Assembly: GCA_042408355.1 (NCBI GenBank)
Contig: JBHORD010000075.1
Location: 1 to 9,963 of the forward strand
Direction: 5' to 3'
Source of the DNA: Fen-1038 sp042408355
GTDB lineage: Bacteria; Chloroflexota; Anaerolineae; Anaerolineales; Villigracilaceae
DNA: 9,963 nucleotides
This document shows positions 1 to 6,268 of the stretch, piece by piece. Every line of letters begins with the position of its first letter. Positions within the stretch are counted from its first letter, which is position 1. Under the pieces are notes generated by a model. It was not told the DNA's origin. It ran no database searches and was given only the letters and a program-made list of their open reading frames with translations. Both the position numbers and the translations under genes were made by a program.

Positions 1-1279
1 CGCCATTGGTTGACTTGCTATAAACGGCAGTTAAGTGGCATCCGTTGTTGATCATGGCCGCGCACAATCCGCCGGAGTCTTTCATTTGAGAGGACCAAGC
101 CACGTACAAATCGCCGTTTGGCGCGACATCGGCGGCAGGGAAACTATTCACGCGGAAAACCGTGTTGGCGGGAGGAACAATATCTTGAAGGGTGGAAACA
201 GCCACCGGCTTGCTGAACGTCGCACCGCCATCGGTTGACTTCACCATGTAAATGCTGTCCAGCGTGGACAGGCGCGTGGCCCCTTCAAAGAAAACATACA
301 CGGTTCCATCGTAACCAACAATCGGACGCGAACCCTGATCATATAGCACATTGCCAGAAATGTTCTGAGGCGTGCTGAAGGTATGACCGCCGTCCTTTGA
401 ATAAGCGAAGAAGATCGGCGATTGAACATAACTGCCATTATTGGCATTGAACACAAACCGCGTCCAGCTTACATACACGCGATCGCGAAACGGGCTGGAG
501 GCATGCCAATCCGCGCCGATCCATTCCTTATCATTGAAGACCGCAGGCGAGGTGGTTGGATTGATGAATGTGGGTTGGCTCCATGTCAGATTCCCATTGC
601 TGTCGAACGTGCCTTTGTTGACAGCGACAGTGTTGGGCGGAGCGGCGCGGTCAAAACCAAGGCCGGCATAATAAATGTTGCCCTGGCTGTCGAAGGCGAG
701 GGCAGGATCGCCGCCGGCGTCATATTGGCCGCCCGTCAGGCGGGTCACACCGGGAATCAATGTGCCCAAATGCTGCGGGTCACTGCTAACACAGCACCAC
801 GTTTGACCGCCGTCGTTGGAGAAGTAAGTGCCGGAATAACCATCGCCCAACGCACTGCAAGGCACGCCGTTGACATCGCAGGACCACGTGCGCGATACAT
901 AATCGTTCGCGGCGGCCACAACGCGGTTCGGATTATTGGGATCAACGGCGATCGCGGTTTCGTTCTGCGGCGCACCCGCCGTATCCTGATTGACAGTCAC
1001 GGCAGGGGCGGCCACTGTCGTTCCATCCAGCGGACTGGACAGCACGTAATTTGGCGTGATCGGCGCGCCGGGGACCATGTTCGGAGTCTCGACGTTGGCT
1101 TCCTCTTCGATAAACGCCGAGAAACGAATTTGCAAGCCGGCAGTCCCGTACAAAGAGGCCACCTTGCCAGCCAATGTGTTGATATCATATTTGGGAGAAG
1201 CGGCGGCGCCGGGCGTTGCACTCATCCCCACGAGCAGACTCAGCGCCATCATCATGGTTACTATCATGCGAGTTTTCAT
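1..1279 (-). CDS. Secreted Asp-box (BNR/sialidase-like) repeat protein, 3' end outside window
   Basis: Read on the minus strand, an uninterrupted frame runs from an ATG at 1279 to the left edge, giving 426 codons without a stop. Residues 1-27 form a signal peptide (basic KTR start, hydrophobic core, Ala-rich end GAAA before SPKYD), so the protein is exported. Three Asp-box motifs (S-x-D-G-G-x-T-W/F) are visible: SNDGGQTW at 154-161, SKDGGHTF at 294-301 and STDGGATF at 348-355. A fourth, starting STNG at 423, is cut by the window edge. Such boxes mark beta-propeller blades of the sialidase/BNR type. The segment ETAIAVDPNNPNRVVAA (about residue 103) is common in secreted propellers of unknown substrate. 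GGAG at 1294-1291 lies 11 nt before the start. The catalytic Arg/Tyr/Glu set of true sialidases cannot be assigned, so I call only the fold. The gene is divergent from the methyltransferase at 1570. Confidence 0.87.
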   Translation of the reverse strand, partial: MKTRMIVTMMMALSLLVGMSATPGAAASPKYDINTLAGKVASLYGTAGLQIRFSAFIEEEANVETPNMVPGAPITPNYVLSSPLDGTTVAAPAVTVNQDTAGAPQNETAIAVDPNNPNRVVAAANDYVSRTWSCDVNGVPCSALGDGYSGTYFSNDGGQTWCCVSSDPQHLGTLIPGVTRLTGGQYDAGGDPALAFDSQGNIYYAGLGFDRAAPPNTVAVNKGTFDSNGNLTWSQPTFINPTTSPAVFNDKEWIGADWHASSPFRDRVYVSWTRFVFNANNGSYVQSPIFFAYSKDGGHTFSTPQNISGNVLYDQGSRPIVGYDGTVYVFFEGATRLSTLDSIYMVKSTDGGATFSKPVAVSTLQDIVPPANTVFRVNSFPAADVAPNGDLYVAWSSQMKDSGGLCAAMINNGCHLTAVYSKSTNG

Positions 1280-1382
1280 ATTCTTCTTTTCTCCTTTGGC
1301 AAAACGAATACGAATAACGCTCACGGAACGAATTTATCAGCCAGATTTTCCAGACACCTCCTGTAAACAAAATAATGCCGCG

Positions 1383-1413
1383 GCGGGAGCCATCGGCAGT
1401 CTGGCAATCCCGC
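1383..1413. repeat. Intergenic hairpin between divergent genes
   Basis: GCGGGA at 1383-1388 pairs with TCCCGC at 1408-1413. Just inside, GCCA (1389-1392) pairs with TGGC (1402-1405), leaving a 2-nt bulge and a 9-nt loop. On the minus strand it would lie in the leader of the Asp-box gene and is followed, after a short gap, by a T-rich stretch (about 1376-1366). It could be a weak leader structure; no convincing promoter for the minus-strand gene was identified. Confidence 0.4.
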
Positions 1414-1569
1414 TGTTACGGCAAATTCCGCGCGTTTCCATCTTCATACAGATCCCAATCGGACTTGGCTGAATGATAGAAATCGCCACATTTGTTAAGA
1501 CGGATTTTCCGGCGGAAAGTTACCTGCCAGTTTCCGGCTTCGGAATGAAGATAAAATATCAATCATCCT

Positions 1570-2583
1570 ATGGAACAGGAATTGATTCTCCAGCGATTGG
1601 ATAAAGCCCTCGCCTCACGCGGGACTTTATTTGACGCGCGCCACGAGACGGCTTTCCGCCTCTTCAACGGATTCCTCGAAGGCTGTCCCGATCTCATCAT
1701 TGACCTTTACGCGGCGACGGTTGTCATTTACAACTATGCCGGCGAGCCGCGGCAAGGCCAAAAACTTGTGCATGAAGCCTGTAATTTCCTGCAAAGCAAA
1801 TTTTCGTGGCTGAAGGCGGGGATCGTCAAAACGCGAAACGCAAAAAACGACGGGGAGAAACGCGGCGAGATTCTCTTCGGCTCGATGCCGGACCGCAAAA
1901 TAAAAGAACACGGCGTTTGGTACGCCCTCGATTTGATGATGAACCGCGACGCAAGTTTCTATCTCGACACGCGGAATTTGCGAAAATGGCTGACGGAAAA
2001 CATGGAGGGCAAAACCGTCCTGAACGCGTTCGCATACACCGGCAGTTTGGGCGCCGCCGCGCTGGCAGGCCGCGCCCGCCGCGTCGTCCAGCTTGACCGA
2101 AACCGCCAATTTCTGAATCTCGCAAAAACATCGTACGTCCTCAACGGATTCCCCATCCAAAAAGGCGATTTCATCGCGGCGGATTTCTTTTCGCAGGTCG
2201 GCCGCTTCAAACGCAAAGGCGAATTGTTCGATTGCGTGATCGTTGACCCGCCGTTCTTTTCGGAAACGTCAAAAGGCAGAGTGGATCAAATCCACGAAAG
2301 AGCGCGGCTGATCAACAAAGTGCGTCCATTGATTAATGATGGCGGAACTTTAATCGCGATCAACAACGCGTTGTACGTCAGCGGAAAAGAATACATGCAA
2401 ACGCTCGAATCGCTTTGCGCGGATGGATATTTGAAGATCAAAGAATTGATTCCCGTTCCCGAAGATTTTACGGGCTATCCTGCAACGCGCATTGGAAATT
2501 CAATGGCTGATCCCGCGCCGTTCAATCATCCCACAAAGATCGCAATTCTGGAAGTGAAAAGAAAAAAGACGGCTCTTCCGTAA
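1570..2583 (+). CDS. Class I SAM-dependent methyltransferase (COG1092, RlmI/RlmK-like), no PUA domain
   Basis: This 337-residue protein is probably cytoplasmic. Residues about 20-60 (FRLFNG, then GCPDLIIDLYA) match the small domain that precedes the catalytic domain in RlmI-type rRNA methyltransferases. The N-terminal PUA domain of RlmI is absent. The Rossmann methyltransferase core shows motif I VLNAFAYTGSLG at 150-161, an acidic SAM-ribose residue D176 (VVQLDRN), and motif IV VDPPFFS at 225-231. Where RlmI-type m5C enzymes carry a catalytic Cys, this protein reads LIAINNALYVSG with N265-N266. That resembles the SNN segment of the RlmK half of RlmKL, a m7G enzyme. Base or nucleotide methylation is therefore likely, but cytosine C5 is doubtful. 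The ATG at 1570 has no Shine-Dalgarno; a TAAAAT box at 1552-1557 lies 12 nt before it. The substrate (rRNA or other) is not deducible. Confidence 0.85.
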   Translation: MEQELILQRLDKALASRGTLFDARHETAFRLFNGFLEGCPDLIIDLYAATVVIYNYAGEPRQGQKLVHEACNFLQSKFSWLKAGIVKTRNAKNDGEKRGEILFGSMPDRKIKEHGVWYALDLMMNRDASFYLDTRNLRKWLTENMEGKTVLNAFAYTGSLGAAALAGRARRVVQLDRNRQFLNLAKTSYVLNGFPIQKGDFIAADFFSQVGRFKRKGELFDCVIVDPPFFSETSKGRVDQIHERARLINKVRPLINDGGTLIAINNALYVSGKEYMQTLESLCADGYLKIKELIPVPEDFTGYPATRIGNSMADPAPFNHPTKIAILEVKRKKTALP

Positions 2584-2599
2584 TTGACGGGAAAGAGCC
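2571..2599 (+). terminator. Possible weak terminator hairpin overlapping the stop codon
   Basis: GGCTCTT (2571-2577) pairs with AAGAGCC (2593-2599), and CCGT (2578-2581) with ACGG (2587-2590), leaving a 2-nt bulge and a 5-nt loop. The stem includes the TAA stop of the methyltransferase. There is no U tract after it, so intrinsic termination would be inefficient; it may only protect the 3' end. Confidence 0.35.
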
Positions 2600-2659
2600 T
2601 GACCGCGAAGGCCTGCCCTCGCGGCTTTCGTGTCGCTTCGGCGCGGTTTCGCCGGTCAG
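2599..2659. repeat. GC-rich imperfect inverted repeat downstream of the methyltransferase gene
   Basis: CTGACCGCGAA at 2599-2609 is complementary to TTCGCCGGTCAG at 2648-2659 apart from one bulged base. The interior (2610-2647) is GC-rich and rich in CGCGG/CTTCGG-type runs, so the whole 61 nt can fold into a large stem. It directly abuts the hairpin at 2571-2599. This is the look of a REP/BIME-like intergenic palindrome; no second copy was found in this window. Confidence 0.45.
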
Positions 2660-2719
2660 TGCAAGCGGTTGTGATTGAAAATAGTTTTCCCGTTAAAACG
2701 ATAGAACCGGGAATTATTA

Positions 2720-2725
2720 TATAAT
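2720..2725 (+). promoter_or_regulatory. Consensus -10 box (TATAAT) before the cupin gene
   Basis: A perfect TATAAT lies in the AT-rich run 2711-2725. No good -35 hexamer sits 16-18 nt upstream. Transcription would start at about 2731-2732, exactly at an in-frame ATG (2731) of the cupin reading frame. The message is therefore either leaderless from 2731 or has a 38-nt leader before the ATG at 2770. Confidence 0.6.
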
Positions 2726-2769
2726 GGCTTATGAGTATTCTTTCCTGTGAAAGAATGGCAAGGTGCGAA

Positions 2770-3072
2770 ATGAAAGAAACTGAAGTGCTCGCAAAAACGG
2801 ACGGCTTGCGCGTGAGAATCATGGCTCTGGCTCCGCGTGAAGTCGCGGAGTGGCATTATCACACGCAAGTGACCGACGATATCTTTTGCCTCACCGGGAC
2901 GATTTTGGTCCGCCAGCAAAACCCGGACGAGGAAGTCCGGTTATCGCCGGGCCAACGATGCCAGATCAAAACTGGAAGAGTCCACCAGCTTGAAAATTTA
3001 GTGAGTGAGGAAGCAACTTATTTATTGGTGCAAGGGATCGGGGTGTATGATTTCAATGTCGTCAAGCAGTAA
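2770..3072 (+). CDS. Small single-domain cupin protein
   Basis: The product is 100 residues from the ATG at 2770, about the size of one cupin barrel. Cupin motif 1 is visible as WHYHTQVTDDIFCLTG, giving the two metal-binding His of HxH and an acidic residue (Asp rather than the usual Glu) before the conserved Gly. Motif 2 is LSPGQRCQIKTGRVHQLEN, giving the third His and the Asn. A bound metal ion is likely; the substrate is unknown. I chose 2770 because AAGG at 2760-2763 sits 6 nt before it and the protein then begins where cupins of this type usually do. The in-frame ATG at 2731 adds 13 residues and would suit a leaderless start, since TATAAT ends 5 nt before it. The next gene begins 19 nt downstream, so the two are probably co-transcribed. 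Confidence 0.8.
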   Translation: MKETEVLAKTDGLRVRIMALAPREVAEWHYHTQVTDDIFCLTGTILVRQQNPDEEVRLSPGQRCQIKTGRVHQLENLVSEEATYLLVQGIGVYDFNVVKQ

Positions 3073-3091
3073 TAATCATAAAGGCGTTGTA

Positions 3092-3805
3092 ATGTCAACT
3101 TCAAACGAAAATCCAACAACTGCTAAATCCACATTGATCAGAAGGATGATATTAAGCCTGATGGGGATTGCGCTGGCCCTCAGCCTTTTATTATTTATGC
3201 CCGCAGGGAGGCTGGACTGGCTCGACGCATGGATCTATATCGCGGGTTATCTCATCTTTCTGACCATTTATGCAATTTGGGCATTTAGAAATGATCCGAA
3301 TCTTTTGAAAGAGCGTAGTCAGGTTGCGTCAAATACCAAAGGCTGGGATAAGCTCATCTTGAGTCTGTACACCATCTTGTTATTATGCTTATTCATTCTG
3401 ATTGGTCTCGACGCAGGACGATTCCATTGGAGTTCAGCGCCGGTTTTTCTAAAGTGGATCGGCTGGCTCGGCTTAATATTTGCCGCGTGGCTGATCTTCT
3501 GGGTCATCAGAACAAATACCTATGCCTCACGAGTTGCCCGCATTCAAGAGGACCGCGGCCAAAAGGTGATAACTTCCGGGCCTTATCAATTCGTGCGACA
3601 TCCCATGTATGCAGGCATCATCGTTTTGTTTCTTTGCACGCCGCTGGCGCTTGGATCATTTTGGGGATTGATTCCCGCCGTGTTGATCGCCATTCTATTT
3701 TTCATCCGAACGGCGTTTGAAGATCGAATGCTCAAAAAAGAGTTATCGGGTTATGAAGAGTATGCCAAGCGCGTTCGTTGTCGTTTGATACCTGGCATCT
3801 GGTAA
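3092..3805 (+). CDS. Isoprenylcysteine carboxyl methyltransferase-family integral membrane protein
   Basis: This 237-residue protein has about five or six hydrophobic segments: roughly residues 15-36, 47-66, 91-112, 127-148 and a long pair at 173-205. The family signature follows: SGPYQFVRHPMYAG with H170, then an acidic-rich C-terminal stretch RTAFEDRMLKKEL, GYEEYAKRV and RLIPGIW. This His-Pro ... Glu ... Tyr-Glu-Tyr arrangement is the SAM-binding core of the ICMT/PEMT (phospholipid methyltransferase) superfamily. Bacterial members methylate varied small molecules or lipids; which one here cannot be told. The ATG at 3092 has AAGG at 3081-3084 with 7-nt spacing. An upstream extension to 3005 would overlap the cupin gene and is unlikely. 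It appears to form a two-gene unit with the cupin. No terminator was found before the BMC locus. Confidence 0.84.
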   Translation: MSTSNENPTTAKSTLIRRMILSLMGIALALSLLLFMPAGRLDWLDAWIYIAGYLIFLTIYAIWAFRNDPNLLKERSQVASNTKGWDKLILSLYTILLLCLFILIGLDAGRFHWSSAPVFLKWIGWLGLIFAAWLIFWVIRTNTYASRVARIQEDRGQKVITSGPYQFVRHPMYAGIIVLFLCTPLALGSFWGLIPAVLIAILFFIRTAFEDRMLKKELSGYEEYAKRVRCRLIPGIW

Positions 3806-3902
3806 AAGGTCCGACACTTGTCATCCTAAAATCAAACAAATTCGAAGCAGTTTCAATGATCCTTTGCGGTCAGCAAGTTGTCGCGCCTGGCTATAAAAGA
3901 GT

Positions 3903-3911
3903 TGATATAAT
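3903..3911 (+). promoter_or_regulatory. Extended -10 promoter (TGATATAAT) for the BMC locus, leaderless
   Basis: TGaTATAAT matches the extended -10 consensus TGnTATAAT exactly. The expected transcription start, 6-7 nt downstream of the box, falls on the GTG start codon of rpiB at 3918. No Shine-Dalgarno is present. The only -35-like hexamer, TTGTCG at 3878-3883, is 22 nt away and too far for a standard promoter. This points to a leaderless message for the first gene of the BMC operon. Confidence 0.65.
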
Positions 3912-3917
3912 CTACTT

Positions 3918-4520
3918 GTGGCCGTTAACGATTCAGAAATCCGACAAATTGTGGAAAAGGTGCTTGATCAAGTATTAAGCGCGCCGAAGCAAAGCAGCGC
4001 GTCCGCGCCGGCCGCGACGTCAGCGCCGAAAACCGAATCAAAAAGCGGAGACCGCAAAACCGTCGCAGTGGGAGCCGATCACGGCGGTTTTGAATTAAAA
4101 GAAATCTTGAAAGCAGATTTGAATCAATTGGGCTTCGACGTCAGCGACGTCGGTACGCACAGCAAAGAGTCCGTGGATTATCCTGACTTCGCGCACGAAG
4201 TCGCAAAGCTGGTCAGTTCGGGAAAAGCCTGGCGGGGAATCGTCATTGATGGCGCGGGCATCGGAAGTTGTATCGTTGCCAACAAAGTCCCCGGCGTGCG
4301 CGCGGGAATGGCATACGATGTTTCGTCCGCAATCAACAGCCGCGAACACAACGACACGAATGTCTTGACCTTAGGCGCTGGATTGATCGGAACAAATCTC
4401 GCCAAGCAAATCGTCAAGACCTGGCTCACAACTGAGTTCGGCGGCGACCGTCATGCGCGGCGCGTCGATAAAATCAAATTGATCGAAAAGCAATATTTGA
4501 TCCCGCCGAAAGGAAATTAA
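3918..4520 (+). CDS. rpiB: BMC-targeted ribose-5-phosphate isomerase B-like protein (RpiB/LacAB family)
   Basis: RpiB interconverts ribose-5-phosphate and ribulose-5-phosphate. The 200-residue product has an N-terminal amphipathic helix, SEIRQIVEKVLDQVL (6-20), then an Ala/Ser/Pro-rich linker (21-44), then the catalytic domain from about 47. The usual enzyme is about 150 residues, so the extra 45 are the helix and linker, the classic form of a BMC encapsulation peptide. Catalytic-domain landmarks are ADHGGFELK (53-61), IDGAGIGSCIVANK (110-123), NSREHNDTNVLTLGAGLIG with H144, and FGGDRHARRV. D111 stands where E. coli RpiB has its catalytic Cys (CGTGIG), and C118 lies seven residues on. The start is GTG; no in-frame ATG would keep the helix. 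It is the first gene of the BMC locus, 116 nt before deoC. Fold and targeting are secure; the exact substrate is less so. Confidence 0.9.
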   Translation: MAVNDSEIRQIVEKVLDQVLSAPKQSSASAPAATSAPKTESKSGDRKTVAVGADHGGFELKEILKADLNQLGFDVSDVGTHSKESVDYPDFAHEVAKLVSSGKAWRGIVIDGAGIGSCIVANKVPGVRAGMAYDVSSAINSREHNDTNVLTLGAGLIGTNLAKQIVKTWLTTEFGGDRHARRVDKIKLIEKQYLIPPKGN

Positions 4521-4603
4521 ACACGAAGGGCATGAAGCGGCACAAAGTTTTGAAAGAGCTTTTCCTTTGTGTGCCATTGTGTCCTTTGTGTTAAAGCTTT
4601 TTT
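4517..4603. repeat. Long imperfect hairpin of CACAAAG-type repeat with T tract, between rpiB and deoC
   Basis: The left arm (4517-4547) and right arm (4565-4594) are near-complementary over about 30 bases: TTAAACACGAAGG against CCTTTGTGTTAA, then GCGGCACAAAG against CTTTGTGTGCC. The loop (4548-4564) can itself pair through GAAA/TTTTC. A T6 run follows at 4598-4603, so in RNA it resembles a terminator or attenuator in the rpiB-deoC gap. The left arm begins at the stop codon of rpiB. Arm fragments recur in the gap upstream of the peptidase: 13 identical bases at 7063-7075 and 12 inverted at 7372-7383. That suggests a dispersed repeat rather than a dedicated regulator. Confidence 0.7.
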
Positions 4604-4613
4604 GAAATAGAAT
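4586..4613 (+). promoter_or_regulatory. Possible internal promoter before deoC
   Basis: TAGAAT at 4608-4613 (one mismatch to TATAAT) lies 16 nt downstream of TTGTGT at 4586-4591 (weak -35). The inferred start near 4619-4620 lies 17-18 nt before the ATG at 4637 and coincides with an in-frame TTG at 4619. It would let deoC and the shell genes be transcribed despite the hairpin after rpiB. Confidence 0.35.
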
Positions 4614-4636
4614 CATTTTTGAAGAACGAGCATGGA

Positions 4637-5563
4637 ATGGAACTTGATAGAAAAACCGTAGAACAACTTGTCGAGATCATCACCCATGAAGTCCTGGCCG
4701 CAATCGCGGAGCAAAAGAGCCAGAACAATATCCCCGAGGGCGCGCAGTGCAAATTCAATTGCGCGGACGGCGTTTGCGTCAACATGTGTTTCGATCGAAC
4801 AGGCAGAGTCGTCAGTGCGGGAGCGGAAAGGCTTTCGTCGAGCGTGGGCATAATTCCGCAGGACTTGAGTCTGGCAAAGATGATTGACCACACATTGCTC
4901 AAGCCAGATGCAACGCAGGACGAAATTGCGCAATTATGTTTTGAAGCCAAGAAATACGGCTTTGCGTCCGTGTGCGTCAACCCCACGTGGGCAGAATTGT
5001 GCGCGACCCTGCTCAAAGGCTCGGATGTGAAAGTCTGCGTGGTGATCGGGTTTCCGCTGGGCGCGACCGCGCCGGAAGTCAAAGCGTTTGAAACGCAGAA
5101 TGCGATTGATCACGGCGCGCAGGAAATTGACATGGTCATTAACATCGGCGCGCTCAAGGCGCGTGACCTCGAACTGGCGGCGCGCGATATTCGCGGCGTG
5201 GTCGAGACGGCGCACGCGCGCGGCGCAATCGTTAAAGTGATTATCGAAGCGGTTCTTTTAACGGACGAAGAAAAGACCATTGCCTGCCTGCTCTCGAAAG
5301 AAGCCGGCGCGGACTTTGTCAAAACATCCACCGGGTTTGCCAGCGGCGGCGCGACGGTCCATGATGTGGAATTGATGCGGCGCGTGGTCGGCCCTGAAAT
5401 GGGCGTCAAAGCCGCGGGCGGAGTCCGAACGTTCGAGGACGCGCAAAATATGATCAAAGCCGGCGCGACGCGCATCGGCGCCAGCGCGGGAGTCAAAATT
5501 ATTCAGGGACCCGGTCAGGCAAAGCCCGCCGCGGCCGGCGCGCCGTCCGCAAAAAATTATTGA
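4637..5563 (+). CDS. deoC: BMC-targeted deoxyribose-phosphate aldolase with Cys-rich N-terminal insert
   Basis: DeoC cleaves 2-deoxyribose-5-phosphate to acetaldehyde and glyceraldehyde-3-phosphate (reversible aldol reaction). This 308-residue form has an amphipathic helix (about 5-23, TVEQLVEIITHEVLAAI), matching an encapsulation peptide. Next is a four-Cys segment, C38-x3-C42-x4-C47-x3-C51, and then the TIM barrel from about residue 76. Active-site residues are D165 (EIDMVINIG), the Schiff-base lysine K229 (DFVKTSTGFASGG) and K258 (GVKAAGGVRT). The C-terminus ends in an Ala/Pro-rich tail (AKPAAAGAPSA). Bacterial DeoC is usually 220-260 residues, so the first 75 are an addition. I prefer the ATG at 4637; an in-frame TTG at 4619 would add six residues. 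It is followed 15 nt later by a BMC-P gene. The barrel and targeting are certain; the role of the cysteines is unknown. Confidence 0.94.
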   Translation: MELDRKTVEQLVEIITHEVLAAIAEQKSQNNIPEGAQCKFNCADGVCVNMCFDRTGRVVSAGAERLSSSVGIIPQDLSLAKMIDHTLLKPDATQDEIAQLCFEAKKYGFASVCVNPTWAELCATLLKGSDVKVCVVIGFPLGATAPEVKAFETQNAIDHGAQEIDMVINIGALKARDLELAARDIRGVVETAHARGAIVKVIIEAVLLTDEEKTIACLLSKEAGADFVKTSTGFASGGATVHDVELMRRVVGPEMGVKAAGGVRTFEDAQNMIKAGATRIGASAGVKIIQGPGQAKPAAAGAPSAKNY

Positions 5564-5578
5564 GTCGGGAGAACGAGG

Positions 5579-5869
5579 ATGCTGATTGCAAAAGTAATTG
5601 GAACGACCATCTCCACGATCAAAGATGAAAAACTTCATTCCCGCAAATTACTGATTCTGCGTCAAACGGATGAGACCGGCGCAATGTTTGGCAAACCCTA
5701 TGTGGCGGTGGATACCGTGGACGCCGGCATCGGCGACCTGGTGTTGACCGCCGCAGGTTCGTCCGCACGGCAGACGAATCTCACCAAAGATTCGCCCGTC
5801 GATTCGGTCATCATGGCTGTAATCGATTCGCTCGAAGTGGACGGAAAAGTTGTGTTCCGCAAATCATGA
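5579..5869 (+). CDS. BMC-P vertex shell protein 1 (EutN/CcmL family)
   Basis: This 96-residue protein spans the whole EutN/CcmL domain. It starts with MLIAKVIGTTISTIKDEKL and contains KLLILRQ and the VDTVDAGIGDLVLTA turn with its conserved Gly-x-Gly-Asp. It ends in the strand SVIMAVIDSLEVDGKVVF. The family forms pentamers that cap the vertices of icosahedral microcompartments. A good Shine-Dalgarno, GGGAG at 5567-5571, lies 7 nt before the ATG. It is 15 nt downstream of deoC, and its stop overlaps an in-frame ATG (5866) of the following frame as ATGA, so translation may be coupled. It is distinct in sequence from the two other pentamer genes here, as at AGSSARQTNLTKDSPVDS in the loop region. 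Confidence 0.93.
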   Translation: MLIAKVIGTTISTIKDEKLHSRKLLILRQTDETGAMFGKPYVAVDTVDAGIGDLVLTAAGSSARQTNLTKDSPVDSVIMAVIDSLEVDGKVVFRKS

Positions 5870-5898
5870 ATCTCACCAAAAATGATTTGGAACAAACA

Positions 5899-6264
5899 AT
5901 GTCTAAAACCTTCTATACCGAGAAAGACATAGACGAATTATTCAAGCAAGGCATACGGTCTTTAAAAATGACCGACCAGGTCGCGCTGACCGATCTGGCA
6001 TACGAGCGCGCCCATCGTTTGGGAATTCAATTGGATCAGGGGTATGCAGACACTCCCCCGGCGGCGCCGGTTCGGCCATATCTTTCTCAGCCTGCGCCGC
6101 CGCGTGCGTCAACGCCTGCGCCTCGCTCTCCGACCTCAAGCGGGCGCGCCGATCTGCAAGCGCGCATCCGCGAGGCAGTCATGACGCGGCTCGGCAATCA
6201 AATTGATCCAAAGCTTTTGGATTCGATCATTCAACGCGTGCTCAAAACGACTGGGTTGAAATAA
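5899..6264 (+). CDS. Stand-alone EutQ N-terminal-region-like BMC protein (no cupin domain)
   Basis: The product is 121 residues from the ATG at 5899. An N-terminal module (KTFYTEKDIDELFKQGIRSL, then LTDLAYERAHRLGIQL) and a C-terminal helical segment (LQARIREAVMTRLGNQIDP, then LLDSIIQRVLKTTG) flank a Pro/Ser/Ala-rich linker (about 50-83). By recalled comparison with E. coli EutQ, this is the order of its first half: an ITANDIR... ITPEAREVAELLGFTI region, a linker, then IREAIIAQLPEG ... SLVAQLMEKVLK. EutQ continues into a cupin barrel that is missing here. The C-terminal helix resembles the encapsulation helices of RpiB and DeoC, so it may bind cargo or shell. I chose 5899 because the EutQ match begins there and GGA (5889-5891) precedes it. 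The upstream ATG at 5866 overlaps the previous stop and would add 11 residues. Function unproven. Confidence 0.8.
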   Translation: MSKTFYTEKDIDELFKQGIRSLKMTDQVALTDLAYERAHRLGIQLDQGYADTPPAAPVRPYLSQPAPPRASTPAPRSPTSSGRADLQARIREAVMTRLGNQIDPKLLDSIIQRVLKTTGLK

Positions 6265-6268
6265 TCAA

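Noticed and set aside
1355..1362. Perfect AGGAGGTG on the minus strand
   Set aside because: No start codon follows at ribosome-binding distance on that strand; the Asp-box gene start is over 70 nt further on and has its own GGAG.
422..1366. Long plus-strand open frame (314 codons)
   Set aside because: It lies antisense to the Asp-box protein, whose signal peptide and three repeats show the minus strand is coding; its translation has no recognisable domain.
1627..2160. Minus-strand open frame of 177 codons inside the methyltransferase gene
   Set aside because: Shadow of a clear methyltransferase with all motifs on the plus strand.
3778..3978. Plus-strand frame of 66 codons bridging the membrane protein and rpiB
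   Set aside because: Overlaps both genes and the promoter region; low-complexity translation without domain features.
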